Positions 17,624-26,092 of a stretch of DNA of 41,288 nucleotides are shown here, one piece after another (position 1 is the first letter of the stretch; every line of letters starts with the position of its first letter). The stretch comes from Lentisalinibacter sp037382365 (GTDB taxonomy: Bacteria > Pseudomonadota > Gammaproteobacteria > Steroidobacterales > Woeseiaceae): positions 1 through 41,288 of the forward strand of contig JARRPZ010000044.1 in assembly GCA_037382365.1 (NCBI GenBank), given 5' to 3'. The position numbers and the translations under genes are program-made. Below the pieces are notes generated by a model that saw nothing but the letters and a program-made list of their open reading frames with translations, was not told the DNA's origin and did not search any database.

Positions 17624-18364
17624 ATGCGAAAGTCTGACCGCACTGCCGGGCACAAAGCAACTCCGGGTGGGTTTCCGGCGGTGGCCGTACTCGCCCTGCT
17701 CGCGACAGCCTGCGCCACACGGCCGCCGGTGGAACCGGAATCCGCCGGCCGGCCCGCCGCGGCCGCGAGCGTGGACCGGGAGAGCGCGACGACCTATCGC
17801 GTGGACGCCGACGCTTCCCTGCTGACACTGCGCACTTACCGTGCCGGGCCTCTCGCCCGCCTCGGCCATAATCACGTGCTCGCCACCCGCGACCTGGAGG
17901 GGATGATCTGGTACCGCGACCGGGCAGGCCGATCCGCGTTCCGGATCGGTTTTGCGGCGGAGAGCCTCAGTGTCGACGAGCCCGCGCTGCGCCGGGAAGC
18001 AGGGCCCGGCTTCGAAGGCGAGATCCCGGCCGAAGACATCGAAGGCACCCGGCGAAACATGCTCGGGTCAGGCGTGCTCGACGCCGCGAATCATCCGCGT
18101 ATCACGGCCGAACTCGTGGAGTCGGCCGGTCGGCCACCCTCGCTGACCCTGACCGTTGCCGTCACGGTGCGCGACCGGACCTCGCTGATCGAGTTCCCGG
18201 CGACCGTCGAGGCGCGCGCCGAGCGCCTGATCGCCCGCGGAAGTACCAGGGTGAGTCACGCCCGGTTGGGACTGGAGCCCTTCAGCGTGATGGGCGGCGC
18301 ATTGTCCGTCGCGGACGAGATCGAGGTCGTCTATCACATCGAGGCGGAGCGCCTCAGACCCTGA
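17624..18364 (+). CDS. YceI-like lipoprotein
   Basis: 246-residue predicted lipoprotein with a YceI-like lipocalin-type domain. The N-terminus is charged, then hydrophobic (VAVLALLATAC), with Cys as the likely lipidation site; Ala at -3 makes the lipobox imperfect. The domain runs from YRVDADASLLTLRTYRAG through LGHNHVL, IEGTRRNMLGSGVLD and FPATVEAR. The LGHNH segment is typical of a subgroup of periplasmic YceI-like proteins. GAGGAG is four bases before ATG 17624. YceI proteins bind isoprenoid-like lipids; the ligand here is unknown. Its 3' end overlaps the tail of the convergent PQQ dehydrogenase frame. Confidence 0.82.
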   Translation: MRKSDRTAGHKATPGGFPAVAVLALLATACATRPPVEPESAGRPAAAASVDRESATTYRVDADASLLTLRTYRAGPLARLGHNHVLATRDLEGMIWYRDRAGRSAFRIGFAAESLSVDEPALRREAGPGFEGEIPAEDIEGTRRNMLGSGVLDAANHPRITAELVESAGRPPSLTLTVAVTVRDRTSLIEFPATVEARAERLIARGSTRVSHARLGLEPFSVMGGALSVADEIEVVYHIEAERLRP

Positions 18365-20316
18365 GCGGCTACTGCAGCTTCAACAGTAACCAGGCTGCGG
18401 CATCCGCCGCCGTCTCTTTCACCGAGCGCCACCACGCCCAGTCGTTCTGGCGTTCCCAGTTCGTCGTCGGCCGTGAGCTCCGGCGGCTCGGGTATTGCCG
18501 GCAGCGGCGCGGGACCCGGCGGTGGCTGACCCGCGGCCCCGAGACGATAGACCAGCAGGCGCCCGGTGGCGCCACCGACCGCCGGATCGTTGGCCGCACC
18601 GCCGTGCAGCGCCAGCGACCCGCCCCAGCCGGCCAGAACGGCGACATACTGATCGCCATCGACTTCGTAGCTGATCGGGGCGGCGACGATGCCATTGTTC
18701 GCCGGCGCCTGCCACAGGCGCTCCCCGTCCGACGCCCGGTATGCCGAGAAGAAGCCCATCGCGTCGCCCTGGAAGACCAGCCCCCCGGCCGTCGACAGGA
18801 CACCGCCGTTCCACGGGTGCTCGTGCGCCACTCGCCACACGGCCCTCTGGCGCACCGGATCCCACGCCAGCAGATACGACTTGATCAGACGCCGGATCAG
18901 GCTGCGTTCGATATCCGGACCGAGTGCCATCGGCGTCGTGGCGATCGACAAGTCCGTACCGGTCTGCCAGTAAGCGGACGGACGCGGGAATACCAGATCG
19001 CCCCCGTAAGTCGCAGGGACCTCCATCGCCGGGATATAGACGAGACCCGTCAGGGGACTGTACGACATGGGTTGCCAGTTGTGGGCGCCGATGGCCGACG
19101 GAAAGGTCAGTCGCGGTGTTTCCTGGTAGTCACTGTCTATGGTCTCCACGGGACGTCCCGTCTCCTGATCCACGTGGCTCGCCCAGTTCACCGGCACGAA
19201 ATTCTCGGCGCTGATCAGGCGACCGTCGCGCCGGTCCAGCACGTAGAAGAACCCGTTCTTCGGCGCCTGCATGATCACCGGAGTCCGCTCGCCCCCGATC
19301 TCCAGCTCCGCGAGGATCATGTGCTGGGTGGCGGTGAAATCCCAGTTGTCCGCCGGCGTCGTCTGGTAGTGCCACACGTACTCGCCGGTATCGGGTCGCA
19401 GCGCGACGATCGACGACAGGAACAGGTTGTCGCCGCCACCGGGACTGCGCAGTTTCCGGTTCCACGGCGACCCGTTACCCACGCCGACGTAGAGGAGATC
19501 GAGTTCCGGGTCGTAAGCCATGGAGTCCCAGACGGTCCCGCCGCCGCCGAGCTTCCACCATTCGCCGGTCCAGGTCCCGGCCGCCCGTTCCAGGGCGGCA
19601 CTCTCGAAGCCGTCGGCCGGATTGCCCGGTACGGTGTAGAAGCGCCAGATCATCTCGCCGGTGTCGACGTCGTAGGCGCTGACATATCCGCGCACGCCGT
19701 ACTCGGCACCGCCGTTGCCGATGATGACCTTGTTCTTCACCACCCGGGGGGCGCCCGTGATGGTATAGGGCTTCGACTGGTCGACCGTGACCCGCTCCCA
19801 GAGCTTGTCGCCCGTGATCGCATCCAGGGCGATCAGCCGGCCGTCCAGCGTGCCGAAGAAGACCTTGCCTTCCCAGACGGCGACGCCCCGGTTGACGGCG
19901 TCACAGCAGGCATTCTTGCCCGTGGAGCGGGGCACTGCCGGATCGTAGCGCCAGAGTTCCTCGCCGGAACGGGCATCCAGGGCGAAGACCATGCTCCAGG
20001 AGCCGGTGACATAGAGCACATCGTCCACGGCGAGCGGCGTCGCTTCCTGGCCACGGCGTGTCGGCAGTTCGAAGAACCACGCGAGCCCGAGTTCGTCCAC
20101 ATTATCGGCATCGACCTGGGCGAGCGGGCTGAAGCGCTGCTCCGAATAGGTACGCCCGTGGCTCAGCCAGTTGCCGGGCTCCCTGTCGGCCCCGGCGATA
20201 CGCGAACCATTGACGGTGAGCAGGGACTCCCGGGTCTGCTCGTCGACGGCACCGGTCGCCGCGCCGGGGAAGCATGCAGCGGTGATCAGTGCCAGTGCCA
20301 ACGCGCGCCGATTCAT
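18334..20316 (-). CDS. PQQ-dependent alcohol dehydrogenase, no cytochrome domain
   Basis: 660-residue periplasmic quinoprotein that oxidises alcohols, passing electrons to an external carrier. A Sec signal peptide is visible (MNRRALALALITAACFPGAA). The eight-bladed propeller has the vicinal CysCys pair (KNACCDAVNRG), ITGAPRVVKNKVIIGNGG, the catalytic Asp segment GGGDNLFLSSIVAL and NWDFTATQ, as in type I/II alcohol dehydrogenases. Type II enzymes carry a C-terminal cytochrome c with CxxCH; none is seen in any frame. The last about 35 codons have poor codon use, and the neighbouring frame ending at 18369 looks more coding-like, so the C-terminus may be frameshifted. Start ATG 20316 has GAGGAG upstream. 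Last gene of a leftward operon. Confidence 0.92.
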   Translation of the reverse strand: MNRRALALALITAACFPGAATGAVDEQTRESLLTVNGSRIAGADREPGNWLSHGRTYSEQRFSPLAQVDADNVDELGLAWFFELPTRRGQEATPLAVDDVLYVTGSWSMVFALDARSGEELWRYDPAVPRSTGKNACCDAVNRGVAVWEGKVFFGTLDGRLIALDAITGDKLWERVTVDQSKPYTITGAPRVVKNKVIIGNGGAEYGVRGYVSAYDVDTGEMIWRFYTVPGNPADGFESAALERAAGTWTGEWWKLGGGGTVWDSMAYDPELDLLYVGVGNGSPWNRKLRSPGGGDNLFLSSIVALRPDTGEYVWHYQTTPADNWDFTATQHMILAELEIGGERTPVIMQAPKNGFFYVLDRRDGRLISAENFVPVNWASHVDQETGRPVETIDSDYQETPRLTFPSAIGAHNWQPMSYSPLTGLVYIPAMEVPATYGGDLVFPRPSAYWQTGTDLSIATTPMALGPDIERSLIRRLIKSYLLAWDPVRQRAVWRVAHEHPWNGGVLSTAGGLVFQGDAMGFFSAYRASDGERLWQAPANNGIVAAPISYEVDGDQYVAVLAGWGGSLALHGGAANDPAVGGATGRLLVYRLGAAGQPPPGPAPLPAIPEPPELTADDELGTPERLGVVALGERDGGGCRSLVTVEAAVAAQGLRRSASM

Positions 20317-20330
20317 CGGCCGATTACTCC

Positions 20331-21194
20331 TCAGACGGACAAGGTGCACTTGCCGTTCGAAATGACGGTGACGTCGCGTTCCGGCACGCGGCAGCGGAAA
20401 GAGACGATGTTCCCATCCTGCCACATCTCCGTGAGGATGCGCTCGCCCGGGTAGACCGGCGCCGAGAACCGGGCGTCGAAGCCCGTGATCAGCGTGTGGT
20501 CGTATTCGCCGACGGTCTTCAGCACGGCGTGGCAGGCATACCCGTAGGTGCAGAGTCCGTGGAGGATGGGTGCCTCGAAACCGACACGCGTCGCCAGGGC
20601 GGGATCTGCGTGCAGGGGATTCCTGTCGCCGTTCAACCGGTAGAGCAGTGCCTGCTCCGGTCGGGTCTGCAGGACGCACGTCAGGTCCGGCTCACGGGCG
20701 GGTTCGGGGTGGGGCTTCGGTCCCGAACCCGCCGGACCGCCGAATCCGCCATCGCCGCGGGCGAAGATGGTGCTCCCCAGAGTGAACAGGGCGGAATCGT
20801 TCCGTGCCAGGCGTCCCGCCGTCTCGGTCAGAATGATCGCTCCTTTGTCCGCGCCCTTGTCGTAAACCGCGACCACCCGGGAATCGAGCAGTATGCGGCC
20901 CTCTGCCGGCAGCGGACGATGCAGTTCGAGGCGCTGCTCGCCGTGCAGCACCCGGGAGAAATCCCAGCCGCAGTCGGACAGATAGCCCGCGAAACCGTCG
21001 GCGGTGAGTACCGTCGACATCGTAGGCACCGTCTTCAGCGTCGGTCTTTCGAGGACGTAATCGAGCTCCGCGGCATCGAGCGGGTCCTGACCGAAGCCGA
21101 CACTGAGCGCATACAGTATGGTTTCCCGGTCGCCCCAGCTGACGGGCTGGTCCTTGCTGTGCGCCGAGCGGAGTTTGCGGTAATCCAGCGCCAT
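20331..21194 (-). CDS. MaoC-family (R)-specific enoyl-CoA hydratase, double hotdog
   Basis: 287-residue protein resembling the hydratase 2 domain of peroxisomal multifunctional enzyme 2. The C-terminal hotdog carries the hydratase-2 motif YRLNGDRNPLHADP with Asp190, Asn192 and His195, followed by GFEAPILHGLCTYG. The N-terminal half is a degenerate hotdog, as expected for this group. It would hydrate 2-enoyl-CoA to (3R)-hydroxyacyl-CoA. It lies six bases after the crotonase and 14 before the PQQ dehydrogenase gene. Enzymes of this kind often act on bulky or branched acyl-CoA such as sterol side chains; no substrate can be assigned. Confidence 0.93.
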   Translation of the reverse strand: MALDYRKLRSAHSKDQPVSWGDRETILYALSVGFGQDPLDAAELDYVLERPTLKTVPTMSTVLTADGFAGYLSDCGWDFSRVLHGEQRLELHRPLPAEGRILLDSRVVAVYDKGADKGAIILTETAGRLARNDSALFTLGSTIFARGDGGFGGPAGSGPKPHPEPAREPDLTCVLQTRPEQALLYRLNGDRNPLHADPALATRVGFEAPILHGLCTYGYACHAVLKTVGEYDHTLITGFDARFSAPVYPGERILTEMWQDGNIVSFRCRVPERDVTVISNGKCTLSV

Positions 21195-21200
21195 CCCGGA

Positions 21201-22058
21201 TCAGCTATCGGTCCCGTCCCACCAGGGATAGAAAGGCGGCATGTCCCGGCTCACCTTCAGCGGGAAGCGGGGCGCGCGCTTCTCGAGGAAGCTCGAGACG
21301 CCCTCCTCCGCGTCCGCGGACTGTCCCATGTGGAAGATCGCCAGCGACTCCAGTCGATGGGCCTCGTAAGGATCCGCCGCGCCCAGCATGCGCCAGACGA
21401 GCGCCCGGGCGAGCGCCACGGAAACCGCGCCGGTCCGGCCGATGATCTCGTCGGCGAGCTCACCCGCCCTGGGCAGCAGCGCCTCGGGATCCAGCACTTC
21501 GGAGACCAGCCCGGCGTGCAGAGCCTCCTCGGTACCGAAGACACGCGCCGTCGCGAACCATTCCATGGCCTTGCTGACGCCGACGATTCTCGGCAGGAAC
21601 CAGCTCGAGCAGGCATCCGGCGCGATGCCGCGGGCGAGGAATACGAAGCCCAGCTTGTTCTCCGGCACGGTCAGGCGGATGTCCGCCGGCAACGTCATCG
21701 TCAGCCCGACACCGACGGCAGGTCCGTTGATAGCGGCGATGATCGGCTTCGGACATTCGTACATCGCGAGCGCGACCCGACCGCCGCCGTCCCGATGATC
21801 CTCGGCCGTGGCACGCCCCGCCCTGTTGAACGTGTCGCCGCCGGATGCCAGATCCGCCCCGGCACAGAATGCCCGGCCCGCTCCGGTGACGATCACGACG
21901 CGGACAGAGTCGTCCCGGCCGGCGTCCCGGAAAGCGTCTATCAGTTCGTCCCGCATCGCCGGGTTGAAGGCGTTGAGCCGGTCGGGACGGTTCAGCGTGA
22001 GGGTCATCACGCCGTCCTCCACCGTACGCAGTACCGTCTCGCTGCCCGTCGCTCCCAT
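21201..22058 (-). CDS. Crotonase-family protein with both catalytic Glu replaced
   Basis: 285-residue crotonase-fold protein. AFCAGADLASGG and the oxyanion helix VGVGLTMTLPAD are seen, but the first Glu position is Thr and the second is Phe. An Asp is kept in ARGIAPDACSSWFLPRIVG, the position used by isomerase-type members. The long C-terminal tail (FPLKVSRDMPPFYPWWDG) is typical of one subgroup of 280-290-residue family members. Start ATG 22058. It follows the APH-like gene by four bases and precedes the MaoC gene by six. Likely an acyl-CoA isomerase or an unassigned crotonase reaction, since a MaoC hydratase is already present in the operon. Confidence 0.9.
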   Translation of the reverse strand: MGATGSETVLRTVEDGVMTLTLNRPDRLNAFNPAMRDELIDAFRDAGRDDSVRVVIVTGAGRAFCAGADLASGGDTFNRAGRATAEDHRDGGGRVALAMYECPKPIIAAINGPAVGVGLTMTLPADIRLTVPENKLGFVFLARGIAPDACSSWFLPRIVGVSKAMEWFATARVFGTEEALHAGLVSEVLDPEALLPRAGELADEIIGRTGAVSVALARALVWRMLGAADPYEAHRLESLAIFHMGQSADAEEGVSSFLEKRAPRFPLKVSRDMPPFYPWWDGTDS

Positions 22059-22062
22059 CAGA

Positions 22063-23139
22063 CTATTCCGCTCCCGCCCGCCTTGCGTAGTCCCAGGCGA
22101 TCTCGGCGAGTGGCTTCACCGAACGTGCGGACTGCTTCGCGTGCTCACTGGCCGCCGTGCCGTCACGCACGCGGCCTGCGATACCCTGCAGGATCGCGGC
22201 GATACGGAAGAAATTGTAGGCGGCGTAGAAATCCCGGTTCTCGATGCCCGTGCCGCGCCCGGTGCGCTCGCAGTACAGGGCGACGTACTCGTCCTCGGTC
22301 GGGATGCCGAGTGATTTCAGGTCCTTGTCCTTCAGGCCGCTGGAGCCGACGCCCAGTGGCGGCATCTGCCAGCTCATCAGATGGTAGGTGAAGTCGCCGA
22401 GAGGATGGCCGATCGTCGACAGCTCCCAGTCGAGCACGGCGATGACCCGCGGCTCCGTCGGATGGACGATCATGTTGTCCAGTCGGAAGTCCCCGTGGAC
22501 GATGCTGGAAGAGTCGTCCTGCGGGATATTCTCCGGCAGCCATTCGATCAGCCGGTCCATCTCGGGGATCTTCTGCGTCTCCGACGCGTAGTATTGCTTC
22601 GACCAGCGGGATATCTGGCGCGCGAAGTAGTTGCCGGGCTTGCCGAAATTCTCCAGTCCCGCGGCTACGTAATCGATGCCGTGCAGCTGCGCGATGGTCG
22701 CATTCACGTTGTCGTAGATGGCCGAACGTTCGTCCGGCTCCAGGCCCGGCAGATCGAGTTCCCAGAAGATGCGCCCTTCCACGCACTGCATGACATAGAA
22801 CATGGTGCCGACCACGTCCTCGTCCTCGCACAGCACGTAGGGGCGCGGGACCGGGAAATCCTCCTCGTACAGGGCGCTGATTACACGGAACTCCCGGTCG
22901 ACGGCGTGGGCGGAAGGCAGCAGCTTGCCGGGTGGTTTGCGACGCAATACGTAGTGGCCGGAGGGCGAACTGAGACGATAGGTGGGATTCGACTGGCCGC
23001 CGCGGAACTGGCGGACCGTAAGCGGCCCGCGGAAGCCCTCGACGTGAGCTTGCATGTACTCTTCCAGCCGCGCCTCGTCGAAGCGATGCGCCTCGATCAC
23101 CTCCTTGGTACCGGAAAACTGCTCCTGCCTGCTCGCCAA
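22063..23139 (-). CDS. APH-like acyl-CoA kinase (ACAD10/11 and LvaA type)
   Basis: 358-residue aminoglycoside-phosphotransferase-fold kinase of the group associated with acyl-CoA metabolism. Seen: FRGGQSNPTYRL with the nucleotide loop, catalytic loop VHGDFRLDNMI (Asp217, Asn222) and Mg-binding VLDWELSTIG (Asp237). Relatives include the kinase domain of ACAD10/ACAD11 and LvaA of levulinate catabolism, which phosphorylate 4-hydroxyacyl-CoA so that the group can be removed. That function here is inference; the acyl-CoA dehydrogenase partner is not adjacent. The TTG start at 23139 is supported by AAGGAGG nine bases upstream, inside the end of the SDR gene whose stop is two bases before. Confidence 0.9.
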   Translation of the reverse strand: MASRQEQFSGTKEVIEAHRFDEARLEEYMQAHVEGFRGPLTVRQFRGGQSNPTYRLSSPSGHYVLRRKPPGKLLPSAHAVDREFRVISALYEEDFPVPRPYVLCEDEDVVGTMFYVMQCVEGRIFWELDLPGLEPDERSAIYDNVNATIAQLHGIDYVAAGLENFGKPGNYFARQISRWSKQYYASETQKIPEMDRLIEWLPENIPQDDSSSIVHGDFRLDNMIVHPTEPRVIAVLDWELSTIGHPLGDFTYHLMSWQMPPLGVGSSGLKDKDLKSLGIPTEDEYVALYCERTGRGTGIENRDFYAAYNFFRIAAILQGIAGRVRDGTAASEHAKQSARSVKPLAEIAWDYARRAGAE

Positions 23140-23141
23140 GG

Positions 23142-23987
23142 CTAGGCCCCTCCTTCCGCTCGCGGGTCGACGAAGAAATCCGGATACGGCTCGTTATCCG
23201 GCACGACGCGATAGGCGGTGAGATCGGTGATACCCGCGCTCTCCAGCACCTCGTCGTCCACGCAGAAATTGCCGGTGAATTCCCGGCTCGGGCGCGTCAG
23301 TATCACGTGCGCCGCATCCGCCATGACCTCGGGTTTGAGGGAATGCGCGACCATGTCGTCCCCGCCGAGCAGATTCTTCACCGCAGAGGTCGCGATGGTC
23401 GTGCGCGGCCACAGCGCATTGACGGCAACACCCTTGTCCCTGAACTCGCCCGCCATGCCCAGCACGCAGAGGCTCATGCCGAACTTCGCCATCGTGTAGG
23501 CCACGTGAGGCGCAAACCACTTCTCCTCCATGTTCAGCGGCGGCGAGATGTTCAGGATGTGGGGATTGTCCGCCTCCAGCAGATGCGGCAGGCAGGTCTT
23601 GGAGACGAGAAACGTGCCACGCGTATTGATCTGGTGCATGAGATCGTAGCGTTTCATGTCGGTCTGCAGTGTGCCCGTGAGCGAGATGGCGCTGGCGTTG
23701 TTGATACAGATATCGAGGCCGCCGAATCGTTCCACCGCGGCGGCCACCGCGGCCTGCACCTGATCCTCGTGGCGGATGTCGCAGACGAGAGGCAGCGCCT
23801 GACCGCCCGCGGCCTCGATCTCCTCGGCGGCCGTGTAGATGGTGCCGGGCAGTTTCGGATGCGGCTCGGCGGTCTTCGCGGCGATGGCGACGTTGGCGCC
23901 GTCGGCCGCGGCCCGCTTCGCGATGGCCAGTCCGATACCCCGACTGGCGCCGGAGATGAATAGCGTCTTGCCTTCGAGTGTGCTCAT
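23142..23987 (-). CDS. SDR-family oxidoreductase, HSDL2-like
   Basis: 281-residue short-chain dehydrogenase/reductase. Cofactor motif SGASRGIG at residues 12-19, INNASAISL, a Ser in ILNISPPL and the YTMAKFGMSLCVLG catalytic helix are seen. The extended loop AKTAEPHPKLPGTIYTAAEE and the C-terminal acidic extension match the hydroxysteroid dehydrogenase-like 2 group, whose physiological substrates are poorly known. Start ATG 23987, two bases upstream spacing to the kinase gene downstream. It lies in the leftward operon with kinase, crotonase, MaoC and PQQ dehydrogenase. Confidence 0.92.
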   Translation of the reverse strand: MSTLEGKTLFISGASRGIGLAIAKRAAADGANVAIAAKTAEPHPKLPGTIYTAAEEIEAAGGQALPLVCDIRHEDQVQAAVAAAVERFGGLDICINNASAISLTGTLQTDMKRYDLMHQINTRGTFLVSKTCLPHLLEADNPHILNISPPLNMEEKWFAPHVAYTMAKFGMSLCVLGMAGEFRDKGVAVNALWPRTTIATSAVKNLLGGDDMVAHSLKPEVMADAAHVILTRPSREFTGNFCVDDEVLESAGITDLTAYRVVPDNEPYPDFFVDPRAEGGA

Positions 23988-24034
23988 GGTCTGCCGGTCC
24001 CTCCGGTCACTTCTGCAATGAAAATCATGATAAC

Positions 24035-24895
24035 TCAGCCGCGACGGTGTGCCCCGGCCGGAGGGAGGTGCGCGATGTAGTCGAGCACCGCCTGAGTGAA
24101 CGCGTCGTTCCGGTCGCCCGCGACCATGTGGTCCGCGCCGGTGACATTTACGTAGGTGGCCCGGGGGATGGCCTCCAGCGTCCGGGCGACGCTGTTCTCG
24201 TCCATGACGTCCGAGAGACCTCCACGCACCAGCAGCACCGGCGCATCGATCTTCGCGGCCGCCCTCTCCACATCGGCGAATTCGCTCAGGTGACCGGCCT
24301 CGGACGCATGGTCCAGCATGCGCGGATCCCAGTGCCAGCGCAGACGTCCGTCTGCGCTTTCCCGGAGGTTCTTGGCGAGACCGCCGGGATTCGTCGGGCG
24401 CTCCCGGTGCGGCAGGTAGGCAGCCACGGCTTCGGCCGCCTCGCGCAGATCCGCGAAACCGTCCGGGTGGGCGCTCATGAACTCTATGATGCGGGCGACG
24501 CCGGCCTTGTTCATCTGCAGACCGACGTCGACGAGGATCACGGCCCGGACACGCTCGGGGACCAGCTCGCCGGCGACCAGCATGGAGGCGATACCCCCGA
24601 GCGATGCGCCCGTCAGTACCGCCGGCCGTCCCAGACTTCGCAGCACCGCCGCCACGTCGGCCGCGATGGCATGGAAGCTATAGTCGCCGTCGCCCACCCA
24701 TTCACTATCGCCGTGACCCCGGTGATCGAGGGCGATCGCATGCAGGCCGGCTTCGGCGAGCCGACGGCCGGTATCGGACCAGGCATGCCGGGTCTGGCCG
24801 CCGCCGTGCAGCAGCAGGACCGGCGGTGCGTCGATCGCTCCCCACCCGTCGGCCGCCAGGCGATTACCGTCTGCACCGCCGAAGGCGAGTCTCAC
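24035..24895 (-). CDS. Alpha/beta hydrolase
   Basis: 286-residue alpha/beta-hydrolase-fold enzyme. Oxyanion segment VLLLHGGGQTRHAW, nucleophile elbow GASLGG (Ser98), acid Asp in RGGLSDVMDE and catalytic His in TGADHMVAGD are all present, so it should be an active esterase, lactonase or thioesterase. GTG 24895 is preferred as start because the family usually begins about 25 residues before the first glycine-rich loop. The frame stays open to a TTG at 25033, but the added residues look non-coding. It lies 47 bases before the SDR gene and may head that operon. The 182-base divergent gap to 25078 shows no clear promoter. Confidence 0.88.
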   Translation of the reverse strand: MRLAFGGADGNRLAADGWGAIDAPPVLLLHGGGQTRHAWSDTGRRLAEAGLHAIALDHRGHGDSEWVGDGDYSFHAIAADVAAVLRSLGRPAVLTGASLGGIASMLVAGELVPERVRAVILVDVGLQMNKAGVARIIEFMSAHPDGFADLREAAEAVAAYLPHRERPTNPGGLAKNLRESADGRLRWHWDPRMLDHASEAGHLSEFADVERAAAKIDAPVLLVRGGLSDVMDENSVARTLEAIPRATYVNVTGADHMVAGDRNDAFTQAVLDYIAHLPPAGAHRRG

Positions 24896-25077
24896 CGGGT
24901 CACCGCCCGCAAGATCCCGTTGTGACCCCGAATCGGAAGGGATGGTATCGTCTCCTCGGTCCTGCGCCTTCTCGCCGCTGCTGCCCCGGCAGCACTCCGC
25001 AGCGCGGCGCAAGAATGCGGCGCGTCCCTGCAAATGTCAAAATGGGTCGGCGAGAGCGGCCCGGGGGGAGCAGGCGA

Positions 25078-26004
25078 ATGAGCAACGGCAACTACTGCCA
25101 GCTGACCGAGGGTCTCCGTTTCCCCGAGGGACCGATCGCCATGCCGGATGGCAGCATCCTCGTGGTCGAGATCGCTGCCGGCCGCCTCTCGCGTGTGACC
25201 TCACGGGGCGATGTCGAAGCCGTCGCCGACACGGGCGGCGGACCGAACGGCGCTGCGATCGGTCCGGACGGGGCATGTTACATCTGCAACAACGGTGGCT
25301 TCGCCTGGGCGGAAGCCCATGGCGTTCTGCTCCCGGTGGGCACCGCGGAGGACTATGCCGGCGGCTCCATCCAGCGCGTGGATCTCGACACCGGCGCGGT
25401 GCAGACTCTCTACACGCGCTGCGGCGACATCGAACTGAGAGGGCCAAACGATATCGTCTTCGACGCGAGTGGCGGATTCTGGTTTACCGATTTCGGCAAA
25501 GCCTGGGCGCGGAGCGAGGATCTGGCGGCGGTGTACTACGCCCTGCCGGACGGATCCCGTATCGAACGCGTGCTGTTCCCCCTGCATCACGCCAACGGCA
25601 TCGGTCTCTCCCCGGACGAGGCCACACTCTATGTCTCCGAGACCTGGACGGGTCGCGTCTACCGCTACCCGATCGAGGCGCCGGGCAGGCTCGCTTGCGG
25701 CGCCGAGCCGCTCAACCCGGAACGGCTCCTCCACGGTGCGCCGGGCCTGCAGTTGTTCGACTCGATGGCGGTAGACAGCGCCGGTCACGTCTGTGTCGCG
25801 ACGATAATGAACGGCGGCATCACGGAGATCCCGCCGGACGGCGGGCCCGCAGGGCACGTCGCCCTGGACGACCGGTATACGACGAATATCTGCTTCGGCG
25901 GCGAGGGTCTGAGGACGGCCTTCGTCACCCTGTCGGGGACCGGCCGTCTCGTCTCTTTCGACTGGCCGAGGCCCGGTCTCCCGCTGAATTTCCTGAATCG
26001 CTGA
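25078..26004 (+). CDS. SMP-30/gluconolactonase/LRE family protein
   Basis: 308-residue six-bladed beta-propeller hydrolase, probably a lactonase dependent on a divalent metal. Recognisable segments are LRFPEGPIAMPDGSILVVEI (first metal Glu), GGPNGAAIGPDG, GPNDIVFDASGGFWFTDFGK (metal Asn) and HHANGIGLSPDEATLYVSET. This fits the SMP-30/gluconolaconase-like region family. No signal peptide. Start ATG 25078 is preceded by GGGGGGAGCAGG. Longer readings in this frame run through the antisense of the alpha/beta hydrolase and are rejected. A lactone-opening role next to hydrolases and a CoA-transferase is plausible; substrate unknown. Confidence 0.9.
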   Translation: MSNGNYCQLTEGLRFPEGPIAMPDGSILVVEIAAGRLSRVTSRGDVEAVADTGGGPNGAAIGPDGACYICNNGGFAWAEAHGVLLPVGTAEDYAGGSIQRVDLDTGAVQTLYTRCGDIELRGPNDIVFDASGGFWFTDFGKAWARSEDLAAVYYALPDGSRIERVLFPLHHANGIGLSPDEATLYVSETWTGRVYRYPIEAPGRLACGAEPLNPERLLHGAPGLQLFDSMAVDSAGHVCVATIMNGGITEIPPDGGPAGHVALDDRYTTNICFGGEGLRTAFVTLSGTGRLVSFDWPRPGLPLNFLNR

Positions 26005-26040
26005 GAGCGCGGCAGGTGCAGACGGCCGCGACGATCCCTG

Positions 26041-26049
26041 TGCTATGCT
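26041..26049 (+). promoter_or_regulatory. Possible extended -10 promoter element for the Rieske gene
   Basis: TGCTATGCT (TGn plus TATGCT) lies 44 bases before the Rieske ATG in the 88-base gap after the lactonase gene. No -35 match is evident at the expected distance. Consensus match only. Confidence 0.28.
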
Positions 26050-26092
26050 CCGTGGCCTTTCCGACAGCTGTTGACGAGCCGAAGCGCGCTTG

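Noticed and set aside
20317..20679. N-terminal extension of the PQQ dehydrogenase
   Set aside because: It precedes a clear signal peptide beginning at 20316 and overlaps the MaoC gene on the same strand in another frame.
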